Below, one piece after another: positions 9,146-16,980 of a DNA stretch of 35,400 bases. Position numbers and translations under genes: made by a program. The notes below the pieces were generated by a model, which ran no database searches, was not told the origin of the DNA, and saw nothing but the letters and a program-made list of their open reading frames with translations. This stretch comes from Sediminibacillus massiliensis (GTDB lineage: Bacteria; Bacillota; Bacilli; Bacillales; Amphibacillaceae). The stretch spans positions 4,209,080 to 4,244,479 of the forward strand of contig NZ_LT732535.1 of assembly GCF_900156915.1 (NCBI RefSeq), read 5' to 3'. Numbering within the stretch: the first letter of the stretch is position 1; each line of letters opens with the position of its first letter.

Positions 9146-9159
9146 AGAACGTGTGTTCG
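9146..9159 (-). promoter_or_regulatory. LexA/DinR SOS box
   Basis: Read on the minus strand this is CGAACACACGTTCT. It matches the Bacillus LexA consensus CGAAC-N4-GTTCG in the perfect GAAC-N4-GTTC core. It lies about 20 bases upstream of the polymerase start, with a TATAAT-like sequence (9163-9170 region) just upstream. It is also about 135 bases upstream of nos. Confidence 0.85.
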
Positions 9160-9292
9160 TATATTATAATATTACCCATATATTGATATTTAAACAATGT
9201 TAATTTGTGGTAAGCACACCATCCAAAGGAACGTATCTTTTCAAAGGCACCGAGAAAATTGATATGATGGAAAAGATGAGAGGGGAATCACC

Positions 9293-10393
9293 ATGAAACA
9301 ACAAAATTCACCTGATAAGCATTATTTGCTGGAGGAAGCTGCGACGTTTATCCGGAATTCTTGTGCCGAACGGAATGCCGAAGCGGAAGCTGAACCACGG
9401 ATTAGGGATGCAGCAATTCAGATAGAAGCGCAAGGATATTATGAGCATACGTGGCAGGAGTTGGAACAAGGAGCCAAAGCGGCATGGCGGAACTCAAACA
9501 AATGTATAGGAAGGTTGTTTTGGGACAGGCTCCAGGTGATTGATGGAAGAGGCATAAGAAGAGAAGAAGAAATAGTGGACAAACTGTTGGAGCATATCAA
9601 GAAAGCGGCAAATCACGGGAAAATCCAACCAATGATTACGGTTTTTGATCCGCATAAGCCAAACCAGGATTCCTTACGAATCTGGAACCATCAGTTATTA
9701 AGGTACGCAGGTTATGAAACGGCAGATGGCATCATAGGGGATCCTGATTCGATAGAATTCACCAAAGCCTGCATCGAGCTGGGATGGCAGGGAAAAGGAA
9801 GCCACTTTGATTTACTTCCATTAGTAGTCCAAAAAGGGAACAAGCCGCCTTATTGGAGGGAAATACCCTCAGATATCGTTCTGGAAGTGCCAATCGAGCA
9901 TGATAAGTACTCCTTATTTGGTAATTTCGAAGTGAAATGGTATGGTGTGCCGATTATTTCTGATATGTCTATGGAAATAGGCGGAATAGTTTATCCTTGT
10001 GCGCCTTTCAATGGCTGGTACATGGGAACAGAAATAGGGGCTCGTAACCTAGCTGATGAAAAACGGTACAATTTACTGCCGTTGGTAGCAGAAAGCCTGG
10101 GATTGGATACAAAGAGAAACAGCTCACTCTGGAAAGATGAAGCGATGCTGGAATTGAATAAAGCGGTATTGAATTCATTTAAGAAACATGGAGTTAACAT
10201 TGTCGACCACCATACTGCTGCAAGCCAGTTTAGGATATTCGAGCAAAAAGAACAGATGGCGGGAAGGAAGGTTACAGGCCAATGGAGCTGGCTAATACCA
10301 CCTATGTCTCCGTCAGCTACGCACATCTTTCATAAAAGATATGACAATACGTTGATAAAACCCAATTACTTTTATCAATCAAAGCCATTTTAA
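9293..10393 (+). CDS. nos: Bacterial nitric oxide synthase, oxygenase subunit
   Basis: It oxidises L-arginine to nitric oxide and citrulline using heme and a tetrahydro-pterin or folate. The 366-residue protein is the oxygenase domain only, as in Bacillus and Staphylococcus. Heme-thiolate ligand Cys71 sits in the signature AAWRNSNKCIGR (residues 63-74). The substrate segment with GWYMGTEIGARNL carries the conserved arginine-binding Glu. The C-terminal WSWLIPPMSPS block belongs to the pterin/dimer region. There is no attached or adjacent reductase domain, so electrons must come from general flavoproteins, as known for bacterial NOS. The start ATG follows GAGAGGGG. The neighbour upstream is an SOS-type polymerase on the other strand. 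Confidence 0.96.
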   Translation: MKQQNSPDKHYLLEEAATFIRNSCAERNAEAEAEPRIRDAAIQIEAQGYYEHTWQELEQGAKAAWRNSNKCIGRLFWDRLQVIDGRGIRREEEIVDKLLEHIKKAANHGKIQPMITVFDPHKPNQDSLRIWNHQLLRYAGYETADGIIGDPDSIEFTKACIELGWQGKGSHFDLLPLVVQKGNKPPYWREIPSDIVLEVPIEHDKYSLFGNFEVKWYGVPIISDMSMEIGGIVYPCAPFNGWYMGTEIGARNLADEKRYNLLPLVAESLGLDTKRNSSLWKDEAMLELNKAVLNSFKKHGVNIVDHHTAASQFRIFEQKEQMAGRKVTGQWSWLIPPMSPSATHIFHKRYDNTLIKPNYFYQSKPF

Positions 10394-10426
10394 GCGAACA
10401 ATACGCGAAATAATTATAAACTCAAT

Positions 10427-10441
10427 TGATAAAGATTCTCA
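10427..10441 (+). promoter_or_regulatory. Fur box upstream of the siderophore ATPase gene
   Basis: TGATAAAGATTCTCA matches 12 of the 14 defined positions of the Bacillus 7-1-7 Fur consensus TGATAAT-N-ATTATCA. The similarity continues rightwards into AAATCATTGA. It sits directly upstream of a -35 element, where bound Fur would block RNA polymerase. Confidence 0.75.
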
Positions 10442-10447
10442 AAATCA

Positions 10448-10476
10448 TTGACTAAATAAAGCAAACCAAATAAACT
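10448..10476 (+). promoter_or_regulatory. Sigma-A promoter of yusV-like gene
   Basis: TTGACT (10448-10453), a 17-base spacer, then TAAACT (10471-10476). The transcript would start about 75 bases before the ATG. Confidence 0.65.
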
Positions 10477-10559
10477 AGGGATAGTGCAAAGTCAAATCGG
10501 ATTTGAATAATTAATTAATATACAGGGTGAAAGCATCGCTCGTAAGGGAGAGATTGCAA

Positions 10560-11411
10560 ATGGAAACATTGACAGCTAAAGACTTAACCCTCGGCTATGG
10601 AGAGGAAATCATCATTGATGATTTGAATATTACTATTCCCAAAGGGGAAATCACGGTCTTTATCGGTGGGAATGGTTGCGGGAAATCGACCTTGCTCCGA
10701 TCTATGGCCCGCCTGTTGAAGCCAAAAGAAGGCGGAGTGATTCTTCAAGGGGAAGATATTGCAAAAATGCCGACAAAAGAAGTCGCCAAAAAGCTGGCTA
10801 TTCTTCCGCAAAGCCCGGTAAGCCCTGAGGGGTTAACTGTACATGATTTAGTAAAACAAGGCAGACATCCATATAAGAGTATGTTCAAAAAATGGTCGGA
10901 AGATGATGATAAAGCTGTTAATGAAGCTTTACAGGCAACAAATATGTTGGACCTGAAAGACCGCCCTGTAGATTCTTTATCAGGCGGCCAGCGTCAACGG
11001 GCTTGGATTGCGATGACCTTAGCGCAAAAAACGGAAACCATTTTACTGGACGAACCAACTACTTATTTAGACATGACACACCAGATTGACATTCTCGATC
11101 TGCTGTTCGAACTGAATGAAAGAGACGGACGTACAGTGGTTATGGTTCTTCACGATTTAAACTTGGCTTGCCGATACGCCCATCACATCGTTGCGATAAA
11201 AGATAAACAAGTCTATGCCCAAGGAAGACCTGAAGAAATAATTAACTGCAATATGGTTCATGATGTCTTTAAAATGAAGTGCGACGTTACTTATGATCCA
11301 ATGTTCGGTACTCCTATGTGCATTCCCCACGGAAGAGGACGCTGTTTGATTAAGAATGCGGTGGCCGAAGCACAGGCGCAACAACAGAAAGCGGCAGGAT
11401 CGCTTGCTTGA
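10560..11411 (+). CDS. yusV: Iron-siderophore ABC transporter ATP-binding protein (YusV/FecE type)
   Basis: The cytoplasmic ATPase of a ferric-siderophore importer. Numbered from ATG 10560, Walker A is GGNGCGKST (residues 36-44), the Q-loop is ILPQS, the signature LSGGQRQR is near 140-147, and Walker B ILLDEPTTYLD is at 161-171, with the switch His in LHDLN. The C-terminal extension with CIPHGRGRC is typical of YusV-like ATPases. ATG 10560 is preferred because AAGGGAGAG is eight bases upstream; an upstream GTG at 10527 has a weaker site. No permease or binding protein is adjacent. In B. subtilis YusV is likewise an orphan ATPase shared by bacillibactin and other catecholate permeases. The Fur box upstream fits iron control. 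Confidence 0.9.
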   Translation: METLTAKDLTLGYGEEIIIDDLNITIPKGEITVFIGGNGCGKSTLLRSMARLLKPKEGGVILQGEDIAKMPTKEVAKKLAILPQSPVSPEGLTVHDLVKQGRHPYKSMFKKWSEDDDKAVNEALQATNMLDLKDRPVDSLSGGQRQRAWIAMTLAQKTETILLDEPTTYLDMTHQIDILDLLFELNERDGRTVVMVLHDLNLACRYAHHIVAIKDKQVYAQGRPEEIINCNMVHDVFKMKCDVTYDPMFGTPMCIPHGRGRCLIKNAVAEAQAQQQKAAGSLA

Positions 11412-11424
11412 TAATGAAATTTCT

Positions 11425-11459
11425 ACACTCATCGATGCTTAATCGATGGGTGTTTTTTT
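11425..11459 (+). terminator. Terminator after the siderophore ATPase gene
   Basis: ACACTCATCGAT (11425-11436) pairs with ATCGATGGGTGT (11442-11453) with one G-T pair, then a run of seven T residues. Confidence 0.9.
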
Positions 11460-11473
11460 GATTTGCGAATCCT

Positions 11474-11713
11474 CTAATGCAGGTTTCGACTCTCCGTTTG
11501 TGGCACATATTCTCCTGTGATTTTGGTCTCAAGTTGATCATTCAAGTATTTACCGAGCATTTCGTTCAACTCTTCTTTGGGACATCCCTGCATGACTTCC
11601 AATAAGTCTTCATGGTCCATTTGCTCCAGGACAGAGCGGATGAACACTTCCAATGAATCTTTATCGTTGAAATGCCGAAGATATAATTCGAACAGGTTGT
11701 CAGCGAATTTCAT
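11474..11713 (-). CDS. Small conserved cytosolic protein of unknown function
   Basis: A 79-residue acidic, helix-rich protein without a signal peptide or membrane segment (start MKFADNLFELYLRHF). It resembles, from memory, short Bacillaceae proteins of the DUF6154 type, but I cannot confirm this. The start ATG has a GAAAGGAAGG ribosome binding site. It is transcribed towards the siderophore ATPase gene and away from the gene at 11823. No function is proposed. Confidence 0.7.
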   Translation of the reverse strand: MKFADNLFELYLRHFNDKDSLEVFIRSVLEQMDHEDLLEVMQGCPKEELNEMLGKYLNDQLETKITGEYVPQTESRNLH

Positions 11714-11822
11714 GGTTACCTTCCTTTCGAAAGTTATTTGTAACTTACCATATGCAGAAAGATAGAAATGTTGTTCATAAATTCTTGCAAACAGCGGAAA
11801 ATTAAAGGGAGGAGGGTGAATG

Positions 11823-12134
11823 ATGGAAAAGAAAAAATATTATGTAAATGTAGGGACACAGGAAATATCCCAATTGCAAGCAGGGAATAACAAGGATTTC
11901 ACCATATTTGCCACGGAAGACGAGGTTTTTCAGTTAAGGGAACATTTAACAGAAATGTACAACTCGGATGTTAGAGGATTTTGGAGATCGCATGTCCCGA
12001 TTGATCCCTATCACAACGATAGTCCGAACGATGATTATGATGAAGGGATAATAGAGGCATTCCGGATGCTTCATGAGTTAGGGGATGAAAAGACAAAAGC
12101 TCACATCGACAGCATGCAAATATTAAGTGATTGA
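11823..12134 (+). CDS. Conserved protein of unknown function, about 103 residues
   Basis: A soluble acidic protein with no signal peptide, starting MEKKKYYVNVGTQEISQL. It contains a conserved-looking central block RGFWRSHVPIDPYHND. Two adjacent ATG codons lie at 11820 and 11823. The second is seven bases from a strong AGGAGG, whereas the first is only four away, so I prefer 11823. Similar short Bacillaceae proteins are sometimes labelled hydrolase, but no catalytic motif is visible here. It is single, with a hairpin at 12142-12167 after it. Confidence 0.8.
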   Translation: MEKKKYYVNVGTQEISQLQAGNNKDFTIFATEDEVFQLREHLTEMYNSDVRGFWRSHVPIDPYHNDSPNDDYDEGIIEAFRMLHELGDEKTKAHIDSMQILSD

Positions 12135-12141
12135 AAGAAAA

Positions 12142-12167
12142 GGACCACGACATTGTAGACGTGGTCC
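12142..12167 (-). terminator. Convergent terminator
   Basis: A GGACCACG / CGTGGTCC 8-bp stem with a 10-base loop. On the minus strand it is followed by a C/T-rich run with TTTTCTTTC, so it mainly ends the lipoprotein transcript. It can also stop the plus-strand gene. Confidence 0.75.
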
Positions 12168-12172
12168 CTTGT

Positions 12173-12967
12173 TTATAGCCCGGGCATTTCCATATCTTCG
12201 GCTGAATCTTTGATTTCTTGAGGAACTTCGATTGTTCCAAGTTCATTAAACTTACTATATGTGGCATCCATCTTTTGTGTAAGATTCGTTTTATTGCCTT
12301 GTTCGTCGATTTCCATGTCCATATCGACGGTCATCGTTTGAGGATAGTAAGTGTCTTTGCTCAGGGTGAAAGTATAGGTCAGTTTGTTGACCGAAACAGA
12401 CTCCATCATTTCGTCTGTCAACTGGTCTTCCGGAATAGTTCCACCTAGTTGTTCTTTCATAAGTTCTTGAATGTCAAGCCCGTCTGCATTCAAATTCAAA
12501 ACGTAGGTATCTTCCGTTTCCTCCAATTCGAAATCCTTCACATAATCTTTCAGTAGTTCCATTTGCTCAGCGGGATTCTGTTGCTCTTGCCCGGCCAATT
12601 GGTTTAACTGATCGACCAGTTCCTCGGGCCCTTTCACCCATTTTCCCTCGACTGGTTCCTTCATAAAGATTCCTTCTTTAGAATAATACATTTCGATTTC
12701 CTGTCCCATCATATCCATTGTCTGATGGAATGCTACAGGGTCCTGCTGCATTTGAGATTGAATAGTCGCGGAAACAGGGATGCTTTCTTCTCCCATCACG
12801 ATTGATTGTTCCAATTCAGCGTTCATTTCAAAATTTTCTAGTTCTTCATTCGCTTCTAAAGCATTCTGGTAAATATCTTCCAATTCTGCGCTTTCACTTG
12901 CAGAACATGCAGTGCCGACAATAAGAACCAATAGCAGGCTGCACGTTGAATAAATCCATTTCTTCAT
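12173..12967 (-). CDS. Lipoprotein, LolA/LppX-like (DUF6612-type)
   Basis: A 264-residue secreted lipoprotein. A hydrophobic signal segment ends in the lipobox VGTAC with the lipidated Cys at residue 21. The mature part is acidic and Met-rich, with alternating polar beta-strand patterns such as FEMNAELEQS and KLTYTFTLSKDTYYPQTM. This is typical of proteins with the LolA/LppX-type half-barrel found widely as DUF6612 lipoproteins in Bacillaceae. The partner or ligand is unknown. The gene is monocistronic between the terminator at 12142 and a divergent promoter region shared with the gene at 13136. Confidence 0.85.
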   Translation of the reverse strand: MKKWIYSTCSLLLVLIVGTACSASESAELEDIYQNALEANEELENFEMNAELEQSIVMGEESIPVSATIQSQMQQDPVAFHQTMDMMGQEIEMYYSKEGIFMKEPVEGKWVKGPEELVDQLNQLAGQEQQNPAEQMELLKDYVKDFELEETEDTYVLNLNADGLDIQELMKEQLGGTIPEDQLTDEMMESVSVNKLTYTFTLSKDTYYPQTMTVDMDMEIDEQGNKTNLTQKMDATYSKFNELGTIEVPQEIKDSAEDMEMPGL

Positions 12968-13135
12968 TGGTAAACCCCCTTAGATTTGCTATTACTACAC
13001 TTACGGTTCAAACAGGATAAGGTTTCATTATCAGGAAAAATTTATTGGTGAATGTGTTTAATGGTTTAATGAAGGGTGGAAAAAGGAAAGGGAAACTATC
13101 TTGAACATACACTGAAAAGAGGGGTGTACATCAGC

Positions 13136-13723
13136 ATGAAAAAACAACTGATATCATTTAGTTTACTTAGTATAATTGTGATTATTTCCATAACAGGAAT
13201 CCATACATACCAAACAGCAAATGGAGACTCTGTTTCTGCGACAACTTTCTTGAACGTTTCTGCCAAAGAGATAACGAAAAAGGATATGCCGATAAGTTCG
13301 GAAGCAGGACAGGAGAGAGGAGATCAAGATGAACCATCAAAGACACAAGTCCTCTCCTTGACAGAAAGTTTTATGGATTTACTGGTACAGGATACAGATA
13401 AATATTATAAGGTGTATGATTATCATTCCAAACAAGCATTGATCAAGGCTTTTGAATCAATTACTACAACGGAGATAGCAGATAGGTATGTGCAATATTA
13501 CTATGAAGAAAAGGATGGGGAGCTTTACATAATTCCTACGGAAACACCGCCATGGTTTCAAAGTGACTCAGAATATGAGATGATAAGTGATGAAGAAGAC
13601 GGTAAGGTTACGATTATCCAGGACAATTACAGTGATATGTATGGACAATATACGTTGGAACTTGAGTTAACCTATAGCCAGCGATGGAAAATAACTAAAA
13701 TAGACATCACTTCTAATCCATAA
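13136..13723 (+). CDS. Membrane-anchored extracytoplasmic protein of unknown function
   Basis: The product has 195 residues when started at ATG 13136 (MKKQLISFSLLS), which has AGAGGGG about 11 bases upstream. The longer reading from 13076 adds 20 residues without signal-peptide character. Residues 6-24 form one hydrophobic segment without a lipobox. A linker follows, then a C-terminal domain with mixed helix and strands ending GQYTLELELTYSQRWKITKI. This could be an NTF2-like fold, which is inference from pattern only. It is followed 29 bases later by ytkD and may be cotranscribed. Confidence 0.75.
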   Translation: MKKQLISFSLLSIIVIISITGIHTYQTANGDSVSATTFLNVSAKEITKKDMPISSEAGQERGDQDEPSKTQVLSLTESFMDLLVQDTDKYYKVYDYHSKQALIKAFESITTTEIADRYVQYYYEEKDGELYIIPTETPPWFQSDSEYEMISDEEDGKVTIIQDNYSDMYGQYTLELELTYSQRWKITKIDITSNP

Positions 13724-13752
13724 TTGAGTACTAAAAGGCAGCTGAAAAAATA

Positions 13753-14226
13753 ATGATCACTTTTACAGACTATTATAACAACCAAGTACAGTTATCTTTT
13801 GAAAATCATCCTTTTTCAAAGGAGCCGAAGCATGTTTGGGTTGTGTGCCGTTGGAATGACCAATGGTTGTTGACTAAGCATAAAGATAGAGGAATCGAAT
13901 TCCCCGGAGGCAAGGTGGAAGAAGGCGAGAACCCGGAGGAAGCGGCAATAAGGGAAGTTAACGAAGAGACAGGGGGCATAATAGACAATTTAATTTATAT
14001 TGGCCAGTACTATGTCGAAGGAAAAGGCGGAAATATCATTAAAAATATTTATTATGCCACAATTGAAAAGGTGATTCGTAAAGATACGTATTATGAAACG
14101 GAAGGACCTGTTTTTCTGGAAAAACTTCCAATCAACATAAAGAGTAACCCTGACTTCAGCTTTATGATGAAGGATGAAATACTTCCAAATAGCCTTGGAA
14201 AAATCTTTGAACTCTCACAGTTTTAA
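13753..14226 (+). CDS. ytkD: Nudix hydrolase YtkD (nucleoside triphosphatase, MutT-like)
   Basis: B. subtilis YtkD hydrolyses (8-oxo-)dGTP and RNA triphosphates, protecting against oxidised nucleotides. The 157-residue protein has a full Nudix box at residues 53-75: G, five residues, E, seven residues, then REVNEETGG. The last, normally hydrophobic, position is Gly. The N-terminal part VWVVCRWNDQWLLTKHK and the EFPGGK entry also fit the family. The position next to ytlDCA and pckA matches B. subtilis gene order. The ribosome binding site is poor (AGGCAGCTGAAAAAATAATG). It ends at a strong convergent hairpin. Confidence 0.88.
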   Translation: MITFTDYYNNQVQLSFENHPFSKEPKHVWVVCRWNDQWLLTKHKDRGIEFPGGKVEEGENPEEAAIREVNEETGGIIDNLIYIGQYYVEGKGGNIIKNIYYATIEKVIRKDTYYETEGPVFLEKLPINIKSNPDFSFMMKDEILPNSLGKIFELSQF

Positions 14227-14242
14227 CTGAACTTATAAATGG

Positions 14243-14276
14243 AAAGGGTGGCCTTCGATATGGAAGGCCACCCTTT
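14243..14276. terminator. Convergent bidirectional terminator
   Basis: A 14-bp perfect stem, AAAGGGTGGCCTTC with GAAGGCCACCCTTT and a six-base loop, lies between the stop codons of ytkD and ytlD. Confidence 0.8.
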
Positions 14277-14280
14277 CGTA

Positions 14281-15090
14281 TTAGTTATTCTTTATCAACC
14301 ATTTTTCAAGTTTTTCCACTAGCTTATACATGATGGCTGCAAGGATTGCAATTAATAATAAGCTGTATAAAACTAGTGTGAAGTCGAATACCTGGAATCC
14401 ATATACAATCAAATAGCCTAAACCTTTAGCGGATACTAGAAATTCTCCTACGATGACTCCTACCCAGGATAGACCGACATTTACTTTCAGTGTCGAGATC
14501 ATAGTGGGGAAGGTTGCAGGAAGAATTGCTTCTTTAAAACACTGCCACTTTGTAGCTCCGAAGTTCTTTAATACTTTGACGTAATTTGGGTCTACTTCCC
14601 GGAAAGCGGAGTAGACAACCAATGTGGTGATAATGATGGAAATAATCGCACCCATGGCAATGATGGAAATATAACCTGGTCCCAGAGCTACGATGATTAT
14701 TGGACCTAAAGCCACTTTGGGCATGGCATTCAGGACAACAAGATATGGATCAAGAATTCTGGAAAGTCTTTCCGACCACCAGAGGATTGCTGCAAGAATT
14801 ACCCCAAGTAATGTTCCTAATAAAAAGCCTGCGATGGTTTCCAGCAAGGTTACCTGCAAATGGAACCATAGGGAACCGTCCATTAGCTTTTCTTTAAACA
14901 AGGAGCCGACCTTGGAAGGTGAACTGAAAATGAGTGGATCTATCCATTTTAGCCTGCTTGTTGTCTCCCAAAGAACAAAAAAAGTTACAAAAATGGTTAT
15001 TTGCCAAAATAGGATGGTTTTACTCTCTGCCTTTAGTTGCTTCTTGTACTGATTGAAGAGTTCATCATCCGACATCAGGTTTCTTTTCAA
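14281..15090 (-). CDS. ytlD: ABC transporter permease YtlD (SsuC/TauC/ThiX family)
   Basis: A membrane permease of the nitrate/sulfonate/taurine/thiamine-precursor import family. The 269 residues have about six hydrophobic segments. The ATPase-contacting EAA loop is seen as [21 protein letters not shown]. The probable start is TTG 15090: GGAGGAG lies ten bases upstream and the reading overlaps the end of ytlC by 26 bases. ATG 15075 is an alternative. It is the last gene of ytlA-ytlC-ytlD, and the substrate is unknown. Confidence 0.9.
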   Translation of the reverse strand: MKRNLMSDDELFNQYKKQLKAESKTILFWQITIFVTFFVLWETTSRLKWIDPLIFSSPSKVGSLFKEKLMDGSLWFHLQVTLLETIAGFLLGTLLGVILAAILWWSERLSRILDPYLVVLNAMPKVALGPIIIVALGPGYISIIAMGAIISIIITTLVVYSAFREVDPNYVKVLKNFGATKWQCFKEAILPATFPTMISTLKVNVGLSWVGVIVGEFLVSAKGLGYLIVYGFQVFDFTLVLYSLLLIAILAAIMYKLVEKLEKWLIKNN

Positions 15091-15847
15091 GTTTATTCAA
15101 CTCCTCCCAAATCCGGTCGAACAACAATTGATATTTCATATGTTTTCTGGCTTCGAAAGGCGGAAGATCTCTGATTTCGATTGGCACCTCGAATACTTCT
15201 GCAATTTCACCGGGATTTGCCTTCATCAAAAAGATGCGGTCACTCATCGCAATTGCTTCGCCAATATCATGGGTAACCAAAATGGAAGTTTTATGATATT
15301 CCTTTAACAGTTTGGAAACAAGATTCTCCAGCTTTAACTTCGTTTGAAAATCAAGCGCAGAAAAGGGCTCATCTAAGAGTAGTAGTTTAGGATCAGTAAG
15401 CAGTGTCCTGATCAGTGCCGCACGTTGTCTCATTCCGCCAGACAGAGAGTCAGGGTAGGAATGGATGACTTGGGAAAGGCCGATATCCTGCAGAAATTCA
15501 ATGGCCTTTTCCTTGATTTCCGGGTTGTCTTTATGTTGAATCTTTGGTCCTGTCAACACATTGTCGAGAATTATTTTCCATGGAAACAAATAGTCTTGCT
15601 GAAGCATATATCCGATGGCTGAATTGGAATCCATAACAGGCTGGCCAAGCAGGGTAACCTCCCCACGGGTAGGATTAATAAGACCCGATATTATGGATAG
15701 TAAAGTGGTTTTTCCGCAACCACTCGGTCCAAGAAGAGAAATAAAACTCCCTTCTTTCACACTCATTGTCACGTTTTCCAAAACTTTCGCATAACTGTCC
15801 TTGTTAAAGTATTGGTGGGATATTTGATTCAAAGTTAAGAAAGTCAC
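15065..15847 (-). CDS. ytlC: ABC transporter ATP-binding protein YtlC (SsuB/TauB family)
   Basis: The importer ATPase, 260 residues. Walker A is GPSGCGKTT, the Q-loop is [10 protein letters not shown], the signature is LSGGMRQR, Walker B is [12 protein letters not shown] and the switch His is in VTHDIGEA. The start is GTG 15847 with GGAGG seven bases upstream. It lies between the binding protein and permease genes with almost no gap, so one operon. A transported aromatic, sulfonate or thiamine-related compound is possible from the family, but nothing here decides it. Confidence 0.92.
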   Translation of the reverse strand: MTFLTLNQISHQYFNKDSYAKVLENVTMSVKEGSFISLLGPSGCGKTTLLSIISGLINPTRGEVTLLGQPVMDSNSAIGYMLQQDYLFPWKIILDNVLTGPKIQHKDNPEIKEKAIEFLQDIGLSQVIHSYPDSLSGGMRQRAALIRTLLTDPKLLLLDEPFSALDFQTKLKLENLVSKLLKEYHKTSILVTHDIGEAIAMSDRIFLMKANPGEIAEVFEVPIEIRDLPPFEARKHMKYQLLFDRIWEELNKLEKKPDVG

Positions 15848-15858
15848 TGCGATACCTC

Positions 15859-16851
15859 CTATTCATTCATCACTTCTTCAGCAATTTCCGTGTTGACAAG
15901 ATCCTCATAAGGTATGTCTTGAGGAAGTTCGCCTGCTTCATCCATGATATTTTTTAAATTAGCCCACTCTTCTTGGTCAAGTAGGGGATTTTCGGCGAAA
16001 GAACCTTGATTGCGGTATCGTTCTACAGATGAAACAATCAATTCCAGCTCTGTATCTTCAAAATAGGGTGCAACAATCTCGGCTACTTCTTCCGCAGAGT
16101 GGTCATAGATGAACTTCTGTGCTTTATAAATTGCTTTAGTAAAGCTTTCAGCAGTATCTTGGTTTTCTTCTAGGAAGCTCTTTTTTGCCATGAACACGGT
16201 GTATGGAACATGACCGGATTCCTCACCGAATGAAGCGACGATGTACCCATTGCCTTCTTTTTCGAATTTACTAGCTGTCGGTTCGAAAAGCTGTACGTAT
16301 TCACCCGTACCGGATGTGAATGCACTTGGAATATTGGCAAAGTCTACGTTTTGGATCAGGTTTAAGTCGCTATGCGGGTCAATTCCATGCTGCTTCAATA
16401 CAAATTCACCGACCATTTGGGGCATACCGCCCTTCCGCTGACCAAGGAAATCACTGTCTTTTAAATCATCCCAGGAAAAATTTTCGTTAGGCTCTTTTGC
16501 TACAAGGAATGTTCCGTCAGTCTGGGTCAATTGGGCGAAGTTGATAACGGGGTCATTTGCTCCCCTTGAGGCCACATAAATGGACGTTTCAGATCCTACT
16601 AAAGCAATATCTGCGTTATCGGACAAAAGGGCTGTCATTGTCTTGTCCCCGCCCCAAGTTGTTTGGAGCTCGACATCCAATCCTTCCTCTTCAAAGAAAC
16701 CTTTTTCAATCGCTACATATTGAGGAGCATAAAAGATGCTGCGTGTTACTTCCGCTATTTTGACATTTGTCTTGTTATTAGAAGAACTGCAGGCCGATAG
16801 CAGGAGTGCAACAGTGAAAGCTAATATAAATAACACTCTGTACTTCTTCAT
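15859..16851 (-). CDS. ytlA: ABC transporter substrate-binding lipoprotein YtlA (NMT1/SsuA-like)
   Basis: The extracellular lipid-anchored binding protein of the YtlACD importer. A signal segment ends in LLSAC, with Cys at residue 21 when started at ATG 16851. The GAAAGG site is nine bases from this ATG, while a TTG three codons upstream overlaps the site. The mature protein follows the NMT1/SsuA pattern: YAPQYVAIEKGFFEEEGLDVEL, GSETSIY and a C-terminal PYTVFMAKKSFLEEN block. It is first in the operon, with ytlC 11 bases downstream. No riboswitch is recognisable upstream. Confidence 0.9.
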   Translation of the reverse strand: MKKYRVLFILAFTVALLLSACSSSNNKTNVKIAEVTRSIFYAPQYVAIEKGFFEEEGLDVELQTTWGGDKTMTALLSDNADIALVGSETSIYVASRGANDPVINFAQLTQTDGTFLVAKEPNENFSWDDLKDSDFLGQRKGGMPQMVGEFVLKQHGIDPHSDLNLIQNVDFANIPSAFTSGTGEYVQLFEPTASKFEKEGNGYIVASFGEESGHVPYTVFMAKKSFLEENQDTAESFTKAIYKAQKFIYDHSAEEVAEIVAPYFEDTELELIVSSVERYRNQGSFAENPLLDQEEWANLKNIMDEAGELPQDIPYEDLVNTEIAEEVMNE

Positions 16852-16925
16852 AGCAGTCAACCTTTCACATAATGATATATTCAGCTAAATTAGTTTATGC
16901 ACAGCCCAAAAATGTGTGAAAAGCC

Positions 16926-16959
16926 CAAAAAAAGAGAGTGCGTTATGAATGCACTCTCT
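16926..16959 (-). terminator. Terminator of pckA
   Basis: A 9-bp perfect stem AGAGAGTGC / GCACTCTCT (16933-16941 with 16951-16959). On the minus strand it is followed by seven T residues (A-run 16926-16932). It lies between the pckA stop and the ytlA promoter region. Confidence 0.88.
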
Positions 16960-16980
16960 GCTTTGAAAAATGTGGCTTTT

